Of a stretch of DNA of 64,000 nt, positions 1-18,956 are shown piece after piece. Each line of letters starts with the position of its first letter. Within the stretch, counting starts at the first letter, position 1. The notes under the pieces are model-generated. The model was not told where the DNA came from, searched no databases, and saw only the letters and a program-made list of their open reading frames with translations. This stretch comes from Aldersonia sp. NBC_00410 (GTDB lineage: Bacteria > Actinomycetota > Actinomycetes > Mycobacteriales > Mycobacteriaceae): the NCBI RefSeq assembly GCF_026342035.1, contig NZ_JAPENM010000015.1, positions 1 to 64,000 of the forward strand, read 5' to 3'. The position numbers and the translations under genes are program-made.

Positions 1-136
1 AGTTACGGCACCGAAAACGCAACGTCAAATCCGCATGTCAGGAGCGGTTTGGCCCTGCATCGCCACAGGTCAGAGAGCTGCGCGACAGCGGGCTTGCCGA
101 CGAATTACACGAATGTGACTCACGGCACGCCGATTT
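1..136. other. Non-coding edge downstream of tyrS
   Basis: This stretch lies 3' of tyrS at the window edge. I see no convincing gene, terminator with a T-tract or repeat in it. The short reading frames crossing it lack codon structure and a ribosome binding site. Confidence 0.4.
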
Positions 137-1438
137 TCACGCATCGACGCGACGAACGCCGGCGAAGTTGCGCTTGCCGCGGCGGACCACCAGCCACTGT
201 CCGTGCAGGTAGTCGGCATCCGCCGGCTGCCAATCCTCGGCCGAAACCCGCTGGTTGTTGACCGACGCACCGCCCTCTTTCACCGCGCGACGAGCCGCTC
301 CCTTGCTTTCGCACAGTCCAGTGGTCACCAACAAGTCGACGATCGTCGTGGGTGCGCCGGGCGCGAGCTCGGCGACCGAGGCCTCGCGCAATGCCGCCCC
401 GAGCGTCGGTTCATCGAGGTCGGTGAGTTCGGCGCGGCCGAACAGCGCCTGGCTCGCGAGCTCGACTGCCTTGGTGTTCTGCTCGCCGTGCACCAGCGTC
501 GTCATCTCCGCGGCGAGTCGCCGTTGCGCTTCCCTGGCATGCGGGCGGTCCGTGGTCGCGGTCTCGAGTTCGGCGATCTCCTCGGCCGACAGGAACGTGA
601 ACCAGCGCAGGTACCGGATGACGTCGGCGTCGGCGGTGTTCACGAAGTACTGGTACCAGGCGTAGGGGCTGGTCATCTCGGGATCGAGCCACAGGCTGCC
701 GCCACCGGTCGACTTGCCGAACTTCTTGCCGTCCGACGAGGTCACCAGCGGCACCGTGAGCGCGTGCACATGCTCGCCGTCGAGCCGGCGGTTCAACTCC
801 ACGCCGGCGATGATGTTGCCCCACTGATCGGAACCGCCCACCTGCAGCGTGCAGCCGTACTCGCGGCGCAGATGCACAAAGTCGTTGGCCTGCAACAACA
901 TATAGCTGAATTCCGTGTACGAGATGCCCTCGCCCTCCAGACGGCGGCGCACGGTGTCGCGAGCGAGCATGACGTTGACCGAGAAGTGCTTGCCGATATC
1001 GCGCAGGAAGTCGATCGCGCCGAGTTGGCCGGTCCAGTCGAGATTGTTCGCCAGGACCGCGCCCGTGCCCGGACCCGCCGGATCGTCGGCGATGTCGACG
1101 AACCGTTCGAGCTGCGATCTGATCCGCGTCGCCCACTCGGCGACCGTGTCCGAAGCGTTCATCGTCCGCTCACCCACATCGCGCGGATCACCGATCAATC
1201 CGGTGGCACCGCCGGCCAGCACGATCGGGCGATGACCGGCCCGCTGAAAGCGCCGCAGCGTGAGCAGCGGGACGAGGTGCCCGGCGTGCAGGCTGGGCGC
1301 CGTCGGATCGAACCCGGCATACAGCGTCACCCGACCGGCCTTGGTGGCGTCCTGGAGCGCATCGAGGTCCGTGGACTGCGCGATCAGTCCCCGCCAGGTC
1401 AGCTCGTCGACGATATCGATGGTGTTGTTGTCGGTCAC
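137..1438 (-). CDS. tyrS: Tyrosyl-tRNA synthetase
   Basis: Class I aminoacyl-tRNA synthetase that charges tRNA-Tyr with tyrosine in the cytoplasm. The 433-residue product has the HIGH-type motif HAGH near residue 50, a KMSKS-type signature KFGKS near residue 230, and a C-terminal S4 RNA-binding domain (around 360-425), as usual for bacterial TyrRS (about 420 aa). The start is GTG; it overlaps the stop of the upstream mpg gene by 4 bp (GTGA), which suggests translational coupling. The order mpg-tyrS is the same as in Mycobacterium (Rv1688-Rv1689). No T-box leader is visible. Confidence 0.97.
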   Translation of the reverse strand: MTDNNTIDIVDELTWRGLIAQSTDLDALQDATKAGRVTLYAGFDPTAPSLHAGHLVPLLTLRRFQRAGHRPIVLAGGATGLIGDPRDVGERTMNASDTVAEWATRIRSQLERFVDIADDPAGPGTGAVLANNLDWTGQLGAIDFLRDIGKHFSVNVMLARDTVRRRLEGEGISYTEFSYMLLQANDFVHLRREYGCTLQVGGSDQWGNIIAGVELNRRLDGEHVHALTVPLVTSSDGKKFGKSTGGGSLWLDPEMTSPYAWYQYFVNTADADVIRYLRWFTFLSAEEIAELETATTDRPHAREAQRRLAAEMTTLVHGEQNTKAVELASQALFGRAELTDLDEPTLGAALREASVAELAPGAPTTIVDLLVTTGLCESKGAARRAVKEGGASVNNQRVSAEDWQPADADYLHGQWLVVRRGKRNFAGVRRVDA

Positions 1439-2061
1439 GTACTCGATTTTCCCGCACCTCCCGCGACGGGTGCACGAGGGCTACGTCGATAGGCAGAAAC
1501 CGCTCCGGACTCCGGCGACCACAGCCGCCAGGGCCGATCCGCCGCGACACTGATCCCGACCCGTGGGCCGCTGGCCCAGCGCACTTCCCCACCTAGCTCC
1601 AGCCGCACCCGCGAATCGGACTCGAACAGTGCGGTCCCATAGTCCGACAACAGGATTCCCAGTGCGCTGCCGAAATTTCCTGGGCCGGATGCGAGCTTCG
1701 TGTCGGCACGGCAAGCAGGTCTGCGGCGCCGTACCGTCGCGCCTCCTTCAATGACCTCGCCGGCGCGCAGCAGTACCGCGGCCGCGGTCCCGTCCGGACC
1801 ACAGGTGACGTTTGCACACAGATGCATGCCATAGCTGAGGTAGACGTACAACCGGCCCGGCGGACCGAACATCACCGCGTTGCGGCGGCTCGGACCGCGA
1901 TAGGAGTGCGCAGCGGGATCGGGCCACGGGCCGGCCGGATCGGAACCGTAGGCCTCGACCTCGACGATCCGCAGCACCACCTCGTCGACTCGCACGATCG
2001 CACCGAGCAGGCGTTGCGCGGCCGTCAGTGGATCGACCGCCAGCAACTCCGCGTCCGACAT
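1435..2061 (-). CDS. 3-methyladenine DNA glycosylase (AAG/MPG type)
   Basis: Base-excision repair enzyme that removes alkylated purines such as 3-methyladenine. The 208-residue protein begins with the family signature A-x-x-LLGA and continues with VEVEAY, the [10 protein letters not shown] segment and YLSYGMHLC, all typical of the AAG/MPG fold; length matches bacterial members (about 200 aa). It is followed by tyrS with a 4-bp overlap and preceded by the Trm112-like gene with a 13-bp gap, so the three genes probably form one transcript. Confidence 0.93.
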   Translation of the reverse strand: MSDAELLAVDPLTAAQRLLGAIVRVDEVVLRIVEVEAYGSDPAGPWPDPAAHSYRGPSRRNAVMFGPPGRLYVYLSYGMHLCANVTCGPDGTAAAVLLRAGEVIEGGATVRRRRPACRADTKLASGPGNFGSALGILLSDYGTALFESDSRVRLELGGEVRWASGPRVGISVAADRPWRLWSPESGAVSAYRRSPRAPVAGGAGKSST

Positions 2062-2074
2062 CTGCCAACCGCGG

Positions 2075-2329
2075 TTAGGACTCGTCCTCCGGACCGGGAG
2101 CCGACCGGCCGCGCGCGAGGTAGTCGTCGTGCTGAACGTCGTCGGTCACGGCACGCGCCTCGTCGGCGAGCAGCGCGGGTATCCCCGACTCGATCGGGTA
2201 GGCAACGCGCAGCCGCGGGTTGTACAGGACCGAGTCGCCGCCGTCCGCCACGAGCAGCAGCGGGCCCTTGTCCTGCGGGCACGCGAGAATTCCCAACAAC
2301 GCGTCGTCGACTACCGTGCCCGATTCCAC
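2075..2329 (-). CDS. Trm112-family small protein
   Basis: An 84-residue protein of the Trm112/UPF0434 family. It shows the conserved ILACP segment near residue 14, followed by LLYNP-like and AYPI..GIP.LL segments, which is the bacterial zinc-ribbon-like YcaR pattern. In eukaryotes Trm112 activates methyltransferases; the role of the bacterial proteins is not settled. Only one of the usual cysteines (ACP) is visible, so metal binding is doubtful. Start is GTG. It lies directly before mpg-tyrS, as Rv1684 lies near Rv1688 in M. tuberculosis. Confidence 0.85.
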   Translation of the reverse strand: MESGTVVDDALLGILACPQDKGPLLLVADGGDSVLYNPRLRVAYPIESGIPALLADEARAVTDDVQHDDYLARGRSAPGPEDES

Positions 2330-2403
2330 TGCAGCGTGTCCCTTCGATCGATCGTCTCGATGTCCATCCGACGTCTGCCGTCTGCGACGATCCGCACCTT
2401 ACG

Positions 2404-5373
2404 TCAGCCGGCCACACTCCCGGTCATCAGTTGCTTCGCCAAATCCTCGGTGAGCTCGCGATACGCGCCATCGGCCGGGTCGTAGTACCAGCAGTTCGGC
2501 CCCGGCTCGGGCAGGCCGAGCGCCTTCAGTGTCGCCGCGGACGGCCGGAACGACGAGCCGACGTAGATGCTGTCGACGACCTGCACGACTCCGGGCCGCT
2601 GCGCCGGGATCAGTCCGCGCAACGTCTGGGTCACCAGCTCGGAATCGAGGGAGGCATTTGGTCGCAGGGCCACCGCGGCGACCGCCAGTTCCCGATCCTC
2701 CGGGCCCACGCCGTAGGCCACCGAGAGGTCGACCTGCGGCAGCTCGCCGAGCGCGTCGACGATGGGTTGCGTGAACACTGGGCCACGCGGCGACTTGATG
2801 ACGGTGTCGCGCGCGTCCACCAGCCAGTAGTCACCGTCGGAATCGCGCCAGAACAGGTTCTCGGTCGGCACCCATGCATCGCCAGGCGCGAAGACGCCTG
2901 CCATGCCACCGGGCGGCAGCGGAGCATCATTGGGGGCCTTGCCCAGCAGCAGGCCAACCTCGTTGTCCTCGCAGCGGCGCACGAATCCGTTCTCGTCCTC
3001 GATGAGCCTGCCGGTCAGCGCGTCGTATGCGGCCAGCGCGACCGCGGCGGTCCCCGGGACGGGTCTGCCCTTGCAGCCGACCTTCGTGCCGCCGACATTC
3101 GCCAGTACAACGTCACCCTCGGTGGACGCGTAGAACTCGAGCACCCGGGCAGGCTTGAAACGATCTGTTGTGCGTTGCCACAGTCCGACGGGCATGCCGG
3201 AACCGATGAACAGCCGAACCGGATGACTGCGCTCGAGCCGAAACGAATCGGAGTCGATGATCTCGCGCATCATCGTCCACGTGTAGGTCACCACGGTCAC
3301 CCCGTAGCGATGCACCTCTTCGGAGAACAATGTGGGATCGAGCTTGCGCGACAACGCGATTCGCGAACCGCCTGCGACAGCGCCACCGATGCTGACCAGC
3401 AGTCCGGACGAATGGTGCAGCGGCGCAAGGCAGTAGACGGTGTCCGCGCTACCCAGGTTCGCCGAGCTCGCGGTCCCGAAGGCCGAGAGCGCCCAGCGGT
3501 AGTTCGTCACGTTCTTCGCCGCCAGCCGGGGGCCGGACCCGCTGACCAGCACGAAGGCGAGATCACGGGCCAGGCCCCGGTCCGGCCGGTACCAGCCGGG
3601 TATACGCACCGTTTCGGGATCGATCTGCTCGAGGTCGATCAGCTGCTCGTTCGTCGGCAGGCTCAGTTCACGTTCGTCACCACCGCCGAGCACGAGGACC
3701 TTGCGCGCCACTGCCGCCGCGGCCTCGAGATTGTCGGGATCGGAGACGATGGTGTCGATCCCGGTGAGTTCGGTCGCCGCGGCCAGGTCGCTACCGGGTG
3801 CCAACAGCACCGACACCGCGCCGAGCCGAGACAGCGCAGCAACCGCGGCGAGTGCGCTTGGACGTGTCTCCATCAGTACGCCGATGTGCTGCGCGGGGCG
3901 CACACCGGAATCGATCAGGCCACACACCACATTGTCGATCCGGTCGGCAACCGCCTGATAGCTGTGCGCGCGGTCCTCGAAGAGGAAGCACACGCCCGAC
4001 GGTGCGCGTTTGGCCTGCTCGGCCAGCATGCTCGCGAACGAGATTCGGGTGCGCGGCTGAATCTGCCCGAGCCGGAACAACCGTGGCAGCGCCCGACTCG
4101 CCTCGCCGGTCAGGTCGGCGGTGCCACGGAACGCGCCGCCGGCCAGTCCCGCGATGCCCCGACCGACGTCGGCGCCGACCGCCACTGCCGACGCCGCGGT
4201 CTGCATGACGCGCAGCCCCGCCGACAGCGGCGATTCGTTCCGGTTGCTGCGCTTCTTGTAGTCCATTTCGTGAATGTGGACGGGCAACTCGCCCATTCCC
4301 TCGCGCCAGCGCACCCACTCGGCGACGCCCGGCCACGTCTGCTGTGCCGCGACACTGCCGACGACGAGCCCGAAATGCCCTGCACGCAAAAGTGATTCAT
4401 AAACGTCGGCGCGGGGCGCGGCTTCGCGGATACCGCGCACGGCACGTGGCTGACCGATGTCGTCAACCTCGCCGACGAAGGCCAGGATCGGGCAGGTGAT
4501 GTCGGCGAGGCTGACGAGTTGATCGTTGATCGTGAACCCGCCCGACATCATACGGTTGTGCACGACAAACTGCTTGAGCAGCTCGACGATTGCCGGACCC
4601 GCCCACGGCAGCCAGCCCTCGCGCTCGATGAACCGGCGCTGCGCCTCCTTGTGCAGCAGCGCGTCGCGATCGTGCAGCTGCCGGATGAAGTCGATCCGGG
4701 ACTTGACCGTTTTAACCGGGTCGAGGAGCTGGAACCCGGTGCGGGCCATCCAGTCGGTGACGGCAATGCGATTGAACACGTGATCGGCGAAGAATTCGGC
4801 GCCGCGGGTGGCCACGCCGGCGGGTATACCCAGCGGCAGGCCGGCGATGATGTCGACTGGGCTGCCGAACGTGATCACGCTGGCCAGATTCTTGGTGTGC
4901 CGGCTGGCGGCAGCTTGGTAGGCGAACATGCCACCCTGCGAATAGCCACCCAGATGCACGTCCCGGCCGGTGATCTTGCGGACGCAGTCCACCGCCTCGT
5001 TCACGGCGACCACGTGGTCGGCCAGGGTGCGATCCCAGCCGCCCTCGTCGATGGCAGGCGAGCCGAAATCGACCACCCACAGTTCGATGCCCTGGTCGTG
5101 GAGAACACCCGCCGCACCGCGGTCCATGGTGACGTCGAAGACGTCGGCGGACATCATCATCGGCGGAACCATCACGACCGGGGGCCGCTTGCCCGGTGCC
5201 TCATCCGGGTAGTAACGGCGCAACCGGTACATCGGCCGGTGCTCGACCAGTTCGAACGGCGATGACGTCTGTCCGGTGTCGAGGCCGCCGAACCTCAGCA
5301 CCTCCAGGCTGTTCTGTGCTGTAGCAACGATGCGCTGCAACGGCATCGCCAGCGCCGCGGTCCTCAAATCCAC
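2404..5373 (-). CDS. Alpha/beta hydrolase-acyl-CoA synthetase-like fusion protein
   Basis: A two-domain protein of about 989 residues, similar in length and order to mycobacterial Rv1683. The N-terminal half (about 1-380) is a PhaC/lipase-like alpha/beta hydrolase with nucleophile elbow GYSQGG around residue 145 and an F..GHFG-type histidine segment near 335. The C-terminal half (about 410-950) has the ANL adenylating-enzyme fold (FYASTEGD, GDAWVPTENLFWRD). The usual SGTTG..K P-loop is replaced by SGSGPRLAAKN and the C-terminal PRT..GK motif is not evident, so adenylation may be weak or lost. The GTG start at 5373 is chosen because GGGGAG lies 7 nt upstream; the longer frame from 5505 would run into argH. 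Likely role in acylglycerol or fatty-acid metabolism by analogy with Rv1683; substrate unknown. Confidence 0.85.
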   Translation of the reverse strand: MDLRTAALAMPLQRIVATAQNSLEVLRFGGLDTGQTSSPFELVEHRPMYRLRRYYPDEAPGKRPPVVMVPPMMMSADVFDVTMDRGAAGVLHDQGIELWVVDFGSPAIDEGGWDRTLADHVVAVNEAVDCVRKITGRDVHLGGYSQGGMFAYQAAASRHTKNLASVITFGSPVDIIAGLPLGIPAGVATRGAEFFADHVFNRIAVTDWMARTGFQLLDPVKTVKSRIDFIRQLHDRDALLHKEAQRRFIEREGWLPWAGPAIVELLKQFVVHNRMMSGGFTINDQLVSLADITCPILAFVGEVDDIGQPRAVRGIREAAPRADVYESLLRAGHFGLVVGSVAAQQTWPGVAEWVRWREGMGELPVHIHEMDYKKRSNRNESPLSAGLRVMQTAASAVAVGADVGRGIAGLAGGAFRGTADLTGEASRALPRLFRLGQIQPRTRISFASMLAEQAKRAPSGVCFLFEDRAHSYQAVADRIDNVVCGLIDSGVRPAQHIGVLMETRPSALAAVAALSRLGAVSVLLAPGSDLAAATELTGIDTIVSDPDNLEAAAAVARKVLVLGGGDERELSLPTNEQLIDLEQIDPETVRIPGWYRPDRGLARDLAFVLVSGSGPRLAAKNVTNYRWALSAFGTASSANLGSADTVYCLAPLHHSSGLLVSIGGAVAGGSRIALSRKLDPTLFSEEVHRYGVTVVTYTWTMMREIIDSDSFRLERSHPVRLFIGSGMPVGLWQRTTDRFKPARVLEFYASTEGDVVLANVGGTKVGCKGRPVPGTAAVALAAYDALTGRLIEDENGFVRRCEDNEVGLLLGKAPNDAPLPPGGMAGVFAPGDAWVPTENLFWRDSDGDYWLVDARDTVIKSPRGPVFTQPIVDALGELPQVDLSVAYGVGPEDRELAVAAVALRPNASLDSELVTQTLRGLIPAQRPGVVQVVDSIYVGSSFRPSAATLKALGLPEPGPNCWYYDPADGAYRELTEDLAKQLMTGSVAG

Positions 5374-5458
5374 CGAAACTCCCCACCATTCGCGCGTTGT
5401 CCGGCACCGCCCGTATGTACCGACCGGGCTGCGTTCACCCAAGCTACCCGCTACCGGA

Positions 5459-8088
<2,630 letters not shown>

Positions 8089-8131
8089 TATTGCTCCAGC
8101 TCCTTCTTCGATGTCCGATGTGCAGACGCAC

Positions 8132-10803
<2,672 letters not shown>

Positions 10804-10807
<4 letters not shown>

Positions 10808-11765
10808 CGCACGGCTCCCTGTGATTCGATCCGAACCGAAAAGTCTTTTGCTGTAGAGATTTCCGGCTCCGGTGCCGGTTTGACCATGGTGCCGATGCCC
10901 TGCCCGGTGAACAATTCGAGCAGCACCGAATGTGCCACCCGGCCGTCCACCACATGGGCGGAAGGGACCCCCGCCTCCACTGCGCGCAGGCAGGCTTCCA
11001 TCTTGGGCACCATGCCGGCGTCGAGGCGGGGCAGGAGTTGGGTCAGTGCCGCGGTATCGATCTCGGTCACCAGCGACTCGCGGTTCGGCCAGTCGGTGTA
11101 GAGGCCTTCGACATCGGTGAGCATCAACAGTTTCGCCGCCCCGATGCCGGCCGCGAGCGCGGCGGCGGCGGTGTCGGCGTTGATGTTGTGCACCACGCCG
11201 TCTGCGTCCGGAGCGATTGTGGAGACGACCGGAATACGCCCCGCGGCAATGAGATCAAGCACGGCACCGGGGTTCACGGAGGTGACGTCGCCGACCAGGC
11301 CGATGTCGGTCGCCTCGCCGTCGACGAGCACCGTGCGACGGGTCGCGGTGAACAGATGGGCATCTTCACCGGTGATGCCGACGGCATACGGACCATGCGC
11401 GTTGATCAGACCGACCAATTCGCGACCGACCTGTCCGAAGAGCACCATCCGCACCACGTCCATCACCTCGGGCGTGGTGACCCGGAATCCGCCGCGGAAT
11501 TCGCCGGCGAGACCGAGTCGCTGCAGCATCGCGCTGATCTGCGGCCCACCACCGTGCACGACGACGGGATGCACGCCGACCGTGCGCAGCAACGCCATGT
11601 CGGCGGCGAAGGCACGCTTGAGTTCGTCGTCGACCATGGCATTGCCGCCGTATTTGACGACCACGATCTTGTCGCGCAACTGTTGCAGCCACGGCAGCGT
11701 TTCGGCGAGCACCCCGGCCTTGTCGGCGGGTGTCAGGGCGCCGAGAGCGGTGGGGCCGGTCGACG

Positions 11766-11769
<4 letters not shown>
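10804..11769 (-). CDS. argB: Acetylglutamate kinase
   Basis: Phosphorylates N-acetylglutamate; in actinobacteria usually the arginine-feedback-regulated step. Amino-acid kinase fold with VVKYGGNAM near residue 27, VVHGGGPQI near 65 and NINADTAA near 185, 321 residues from the ATG at 11769. That ATG overlaps the argJ stop (ATGA); the longer frame to 11928 is a shadow inside argJ. Confidence 0.96.
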
Positions 11770-14107
<2,338 letters not shown>

Positions 14108-14131
14108 TTATCGGTGGCAGCCGCGCCGCAT

Positions 14132-15181
14132 TCAGTCGTCGCGGGTCGCGAGCATCCCGAGCACCTCATCCGAGGCGTAGAACGGTGCGAGCCGCACGCG
14201 GATCAATTCGGCGAGGCGCCCATCCGCTTTGGCTGCGGCGACGATCCCCGGCGCGTGCCGCTGCACCTCGGCGACCAGGTCGTCGGATGAAACCCCGGCC
14301 TCGCCAAGCAGCGCCGTGACGGTCTTCTCGCCGTACCGGGCGAAGAACACGTCGACCCACTCGACCACGACCGCATCGATATAGGCCGCGTTCCGGCTGG
14401 TCACCGCCAACTCGGCGATCAGACCGATCAATTCGGTGAGCTCGGTGCGACTCAGGTACTCACGCAGCACCGACATCGGCTCCTCGGCCTGCAGATCCCA
14501 GACCTGCATGGCGGCATCGGCCAGCGGAGCGTCGCGAATCAGTTCGAGCGTCGCGCCGTTGAGGCGGCGCAGCGCGTACTGTGCGCCCTTTCCTGCGACG
14601 TCGCCGAGAAACTGGTCCGACACGTTCTTCACCCGCGACACCGCACCCATGCCGAGGGAGAACATCGAGCCCATCCCCGGCACTTTTTCGGCGAGTGCGC
14701 GGTTCTGCGCCACGATGTCGCCGACGATCTTGTTGAAGAAGCTCGTCGCCACACTGGCGACCAACGGGCTGTCGGTGAGCCGGTCGAGCGCGTGCTCATG
14801 CAGGGTGTGCATGCTCAGCACCGTGGCGACGAGCGCGTCCACCTGTTCGCGATCCACCACGTCACCGAGCCGGTGCTCGTCCGCGGCGTCGAGGTCGTAG
14901 AGCGCGCCCGCCCATGCGTCCGCGAGATCGACGGGCAACGCGCTGCCCCCGACGAGATCGATGATGGTGCGCACCGTGGCGACGACGTGTTCGCGGTCGA
15001 GTGCCTGTGCCACGGTCACCGTTTCGGCGATCCGCAGGGCCTCGCGCACGTCACGGTCGACCACTGCGGACAGGCGCTCGCCATCGAGTTCGGCGAGGTG
15101 GAACGCGACCTGCGCGTCGAGTAGGCGCTCGGCGAGCTTGCGGGTCGAATCGTCGGCAGGAAACGCAACGGATGCGGGCAT
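14132..15181 (-). CDS. Conserved hypothetical protein between pheT and argC
   Basis: A 349-residue protein that I do not recognise. It is acidic and mostly alpha-helical by appearance, without signal peptide or clear membrane segment. A central stretch (about residues 160-200) is glycine/methionine rich (KVPGMGSMFSLGMGAVSRV), possibly an amphipathic or membrane-touching helix. No catalytic motif is evident. Start ATG at 15181 follows pheT by 65 bp in the same direction; the longer frame to 15814 is a shadow inside pheT. Codon use is like the neighbours. Possible function: none inferred. Confidence 0.75.
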   Translation of the reverse strand: MPASVAFPADDSTRKLAERLLDAQVAFHLAELDGERLSAVVDRDVREALRIAETVTVAQALDREHVVATVRTIIDLVGGSALPVDLADAWAGALYDLDAADEHRLGDVVDREQVDALVATVLSMHTLHEHALDRLTDSPLVASVATSFFNKIVGDIVAQNRALAEKVPGMGSMFSLGMGAVSRVKNVSDQFLGDVAGKGAQYALRRLNGATLELIRDAPLADAAMQVWDLQAEEPMSVLREYLSRTELTELIGLIAELAVTSRNAAYIDAVVVEWVDVFFARYGEKTVTALLGEAGVSSDDLVAEVQRHAPGIVAAAKADGRLAELIRVRLAPFYASDEVLGMLATRDD

Positions 15182-15246
15182 GGGCGTGAGCCTAGGCAAT
15201 CGGTCGCCGGTGTGGCGGACCGAGCCGCGCGATCCGGCCCGACCGG

Positions 15247-17745
15247 TCAGGCCCGGATCGCCGCGCCCACCGCGTCCGCGGCCGCGGCGACGGCCGCGTC
15301 GCGGGCGGCGCTTGCCTCGTCCTCGGTCAGCGTCCGGTCGGCCGCGCGGAACCGCAGCGCGAAGGTGAGCGACTTGCGGCCTTCGCCGATCTGCGCGCCC
15401 TCGTACACGTCGAACAGCTGCAGATCCTCCAGTAGTTCGCCGGCGCCGCTGCGCAACGCGGCCTCGACCGCCGCGGCAGGCACTGCGCGCTCGACCACCA
15501 CATTGAGGTCCTGCAGGACCTCCGGGAAACTCGACACCACCGGCGCCGGGCGCGTCGCCGAGATGGGCAGCGCATCCAGATCCAGTTCCATGGCACAGGT
15601 CCGTGCGGGCAGGCCGATCCGCTCCAGCACGGCGGGGTGCAATTCGCCGGCGTATCCGACGACCGCGCCGTCGACGACGAGTTCCGCACAGCGGCCCGGA
15701 TGCCACGGGAGGTGGCTCACGGATCGCAACTCGAGTTCGACGCCGGCAGCACGAGCAACGGTCTGCGCAGCCGCGATCGCGTCGGCGGCGTCGGCGGCGC
15801 GGCCGGGGCCCCACGGCCCGCGCGGCTCACGCAGGCCGATCAGCACCGTGCAGACGTGGACAGGCTGGTCGGGCAACGACTCGAGCAGCAGGGCCACCTC
15901 GTCGTCGGTCGGTCGACGGTCCACCGGAAGCGGCGGGATCGCGCGCGTCTTGTCGCCCGGCAGGACAACCTGTGCGATGCCGTAGATCCCAAGGTCACGG
16001 CGGCCGCGCGCGATATTGCGGGCAGCGACCTCGAGCATTCCGGGCAGCAATGTGGTCGCCAGTTCCGGACGGTCCGCTTCGAGCGGATTCGCCACCGTGG
16101 TCGTGCGGCGACGCGGATCCTCGGGGTCGAGTCCCCAGGCGTCGAAAACATCCGTTGGCAGGAACGCCGGCGGCGGAACCTCGGTGAAGCCATCGAACGC
16201 CAACGCGCGGGTGACGGCGCGGCGCCGGCGCTGCGCCGGGGTCAGCCCGCGACCGGCGGGTGCCTGCGGGAGGACCGACGGGATCTGCTCCAACCCCTCG
16301 AGCCGGAGCACCTCCTCCACGAGGTCGGCGGGCTGGGCGAGGTCGGGACGCCAGCTCGGCGGGGTCACCGACAGCTGACCGTGGCCGCTGTCGCTGACGC
16401 TGACCTCCACGGCACAGCCGATCTGGGTAAGCCGGCGCGCCGACGTACCGTTCGGGTAGGCGACACCGGCGATGCGGTCCGGCAGGTCGATATCGATCGC
16501 GATCGACCCCACCGGCTCCTGCAGCAGCCGGACGTCGGTCAGCACCGGCTCGACGACACCGCCGGTGATCTCGGCGAGCAGTGTGGCCGCGCGATCCAGG
16601 GCGGCGACGTTCACCTCGGGGTCGACGATCCGCTCGAACCGCTTGCTGGCCTCCGAGGTGAGCTTGTGTCTGCGCGCGGTACGGAAGATGGCGAGCGCGT
16701 TCCAGGTCGCCGCTTCCAGCAGGATGTCGGTGGACTCGGCGCCCACCTCCGTGCTCGCACCGCCCATCACTCCGGCGAGCGAAATCGCCCCCGAGTCGTC
16801 GGCGATCACCACGTCCTCGGGGTCGAGCGCACGCTCGACATCGTCGAGGGTCGTAAGGGTTTCGCCCTCGTTCGCCGGCCGCACGACCAGCTCGCCGCGC
16901 ACCGCGGCCGCGTCGAAGGCGTGCAAGGGCTGGCCGAGTTCGAGCATCACGTAATTGGTGACATCGACAGCCGGGGAAATCGGCCGCACCCCGGACAGCA
17001 GCAGTCGGCGCTGCAGCCACCACGGACTGCGCGCCGCCGGGTCGATGCCAGTCACCTTGCGCATCGCGAACCGCGTCGCACCGGTCTCCGGCTGCAGCCG
17101 GACCGGGTACGCCTCGTCCTCGTGTGCGGACAGCAGCGGGTGCGCTGGGTCGGGGTACTCGAGATCGAAGCCGCAGGCGAGTTCGCGGGTCAGCCCGCGC
17201 ACCGAGAAGCAGTAGCCGCGGTCCGGGGTGATGTTCAGTTCGATGACCGTGTCGTCGAGTCCGAGCAGCGCCAGCGCGTCGGTCCCGGGCTCGGCGATGC
17301 CCGGCTCGAGCACGTGGATGCCCGAATGGTCCTTTCCCAGGCCGAGCTCGGACAGTGAGCAGATCATGCCGTCGGAGACGTGCCCGTAGGTCTCGCGCGT
17401 GGCAATCTCGAAGCCGCCGGGCAGCACGGCCCCCGGCAGTGCCACGACCACCAGATCACCCTCGGCGAAATTGCGCGCCCCGCAGACGATCCCGCGGGTG
17501 GCATCGCCCTCGCCGGACCCGACCATGACCTGGCAGAACCGGATCGGCTTCTTGAACTCGGTGAGCTCGGTGATCTGCTCGACCCGGCCGACGACGAGCG
17601 GACCGGTGATCTCGGTGACCGTGTCGATCTCCTCGACCTCGAGGCCCACGCGCACGAACCCGGCGTCGAGTTCCTCGGGCGTCACCTCCCAGTCGGGGGT
17701 AGCCCGCTGCAGGATCTCGGTCAGCCAGGATTGCGCTACTCGCAC
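15247..17745 (-). CDS. pheT: Phenylalanyl-tRNA synthetase beta subunit
   Basis: Large subunit of the (alpha-beta)2 PheRS. The 832-residue protein has an N-terminal tRNA-binding (EMAP/OB) domain about 40-150, B3/B4 editing domain about 210-370, B5 about 410-480, a catalytic-like core, and a C-terminal FDX-ACB anticodon-binding domain (last 95 residues). Length fits actinobacterial PheT. It lies 68 bp after pheS in one operon. Confidence 0.97.
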   Translation of the reverse strand: MRVAQSWLTEILQRATPDWEVTPEELDAGFVRVGLEVEEIDTVTEITGPLVVGRVEQITELTEFKKPIRFCQVMVGSGEGDATRGIVCGARNFAEGDLVVVALPGAVLPGGFEIATRETYGHVSDGMICSLSELGLGKDHSGIHVLEPGIAEPGTDALALLGLDDTVIELNITPDRGYCFSVRGLTRELACGFDLEYPDPAHPLLSAHEDEAYPVRLQPETGATRFAMRKVTGIDPAARSPWWLQRRLLLSGVRPISPAVDVTNYVMLELGQPLHAFDAAAVRGELVVRPANEGETLTTLDDVERALDPEDVVIADDSGAISLAGVMGGASTEVGAESTDILLEAATWNALAIFRTARRHKLTSEASKRFERIVDPEVNVAALDRAATLLAEITGGVVEPVLTDVRLLQEPVGSIAIDIDLPDRIAGVAYPNGTSARRLTQIGCAVEVSVSDSGHGQLSVTPPSWRPDLAQPADLVEEVLRLEGLEQIPSVLPQAPAGRGLTPAQRRRRAVTRALAFDGFTEVPPPAFLPTDVFDAWGLDPEDPRRRTTTVANPLEADRPELATTLLPGMLEVAARNIARGRRDLGIYGIAQVVLPGDKTRAIPPLPVDRRPTDDEVALLLESLPDQPVHVCTVLIGLREPRGPWGPGRAADAADAIAAAQTVARAAGVELELRSVSHLPWHPGRCAELVVDGAVVGYAGELHPAVLERIGLPARTCAMELDLDALPISATRPAPVVSSFPEVLQDLNVVVERAVPAAAVEAALRSGAGELLEDLQLFDVYEGAQIGEGRKSLTFALRFRAADRTLTEDEASAARDAAVAAAADAVGAAIRA

Positions 17746-17813
17746 GGGGTTTCGCTCACTCTCGAGTCGGTGGTCGGAAAGGCTCGTATCGGGCCGGAGC
17801 TTCGCAGCGGCCG

Positions 17814-18902
<1,089 letters not shown>

Positions 18903-18956
18903 CTACCAGCAATCCGAACTCGGTGTCGATGGATTCAAATCCTAGGCGATCGCCTG

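Noticed and set aside
1822-4395. 857-codon open frame on the plus strand
   Set aside because: Antisense shadow of the hydrolase/acyl-CoA synthetase fusion; Arg/His/Pro-rich product without motifs, typical of high-GC antisense frames.
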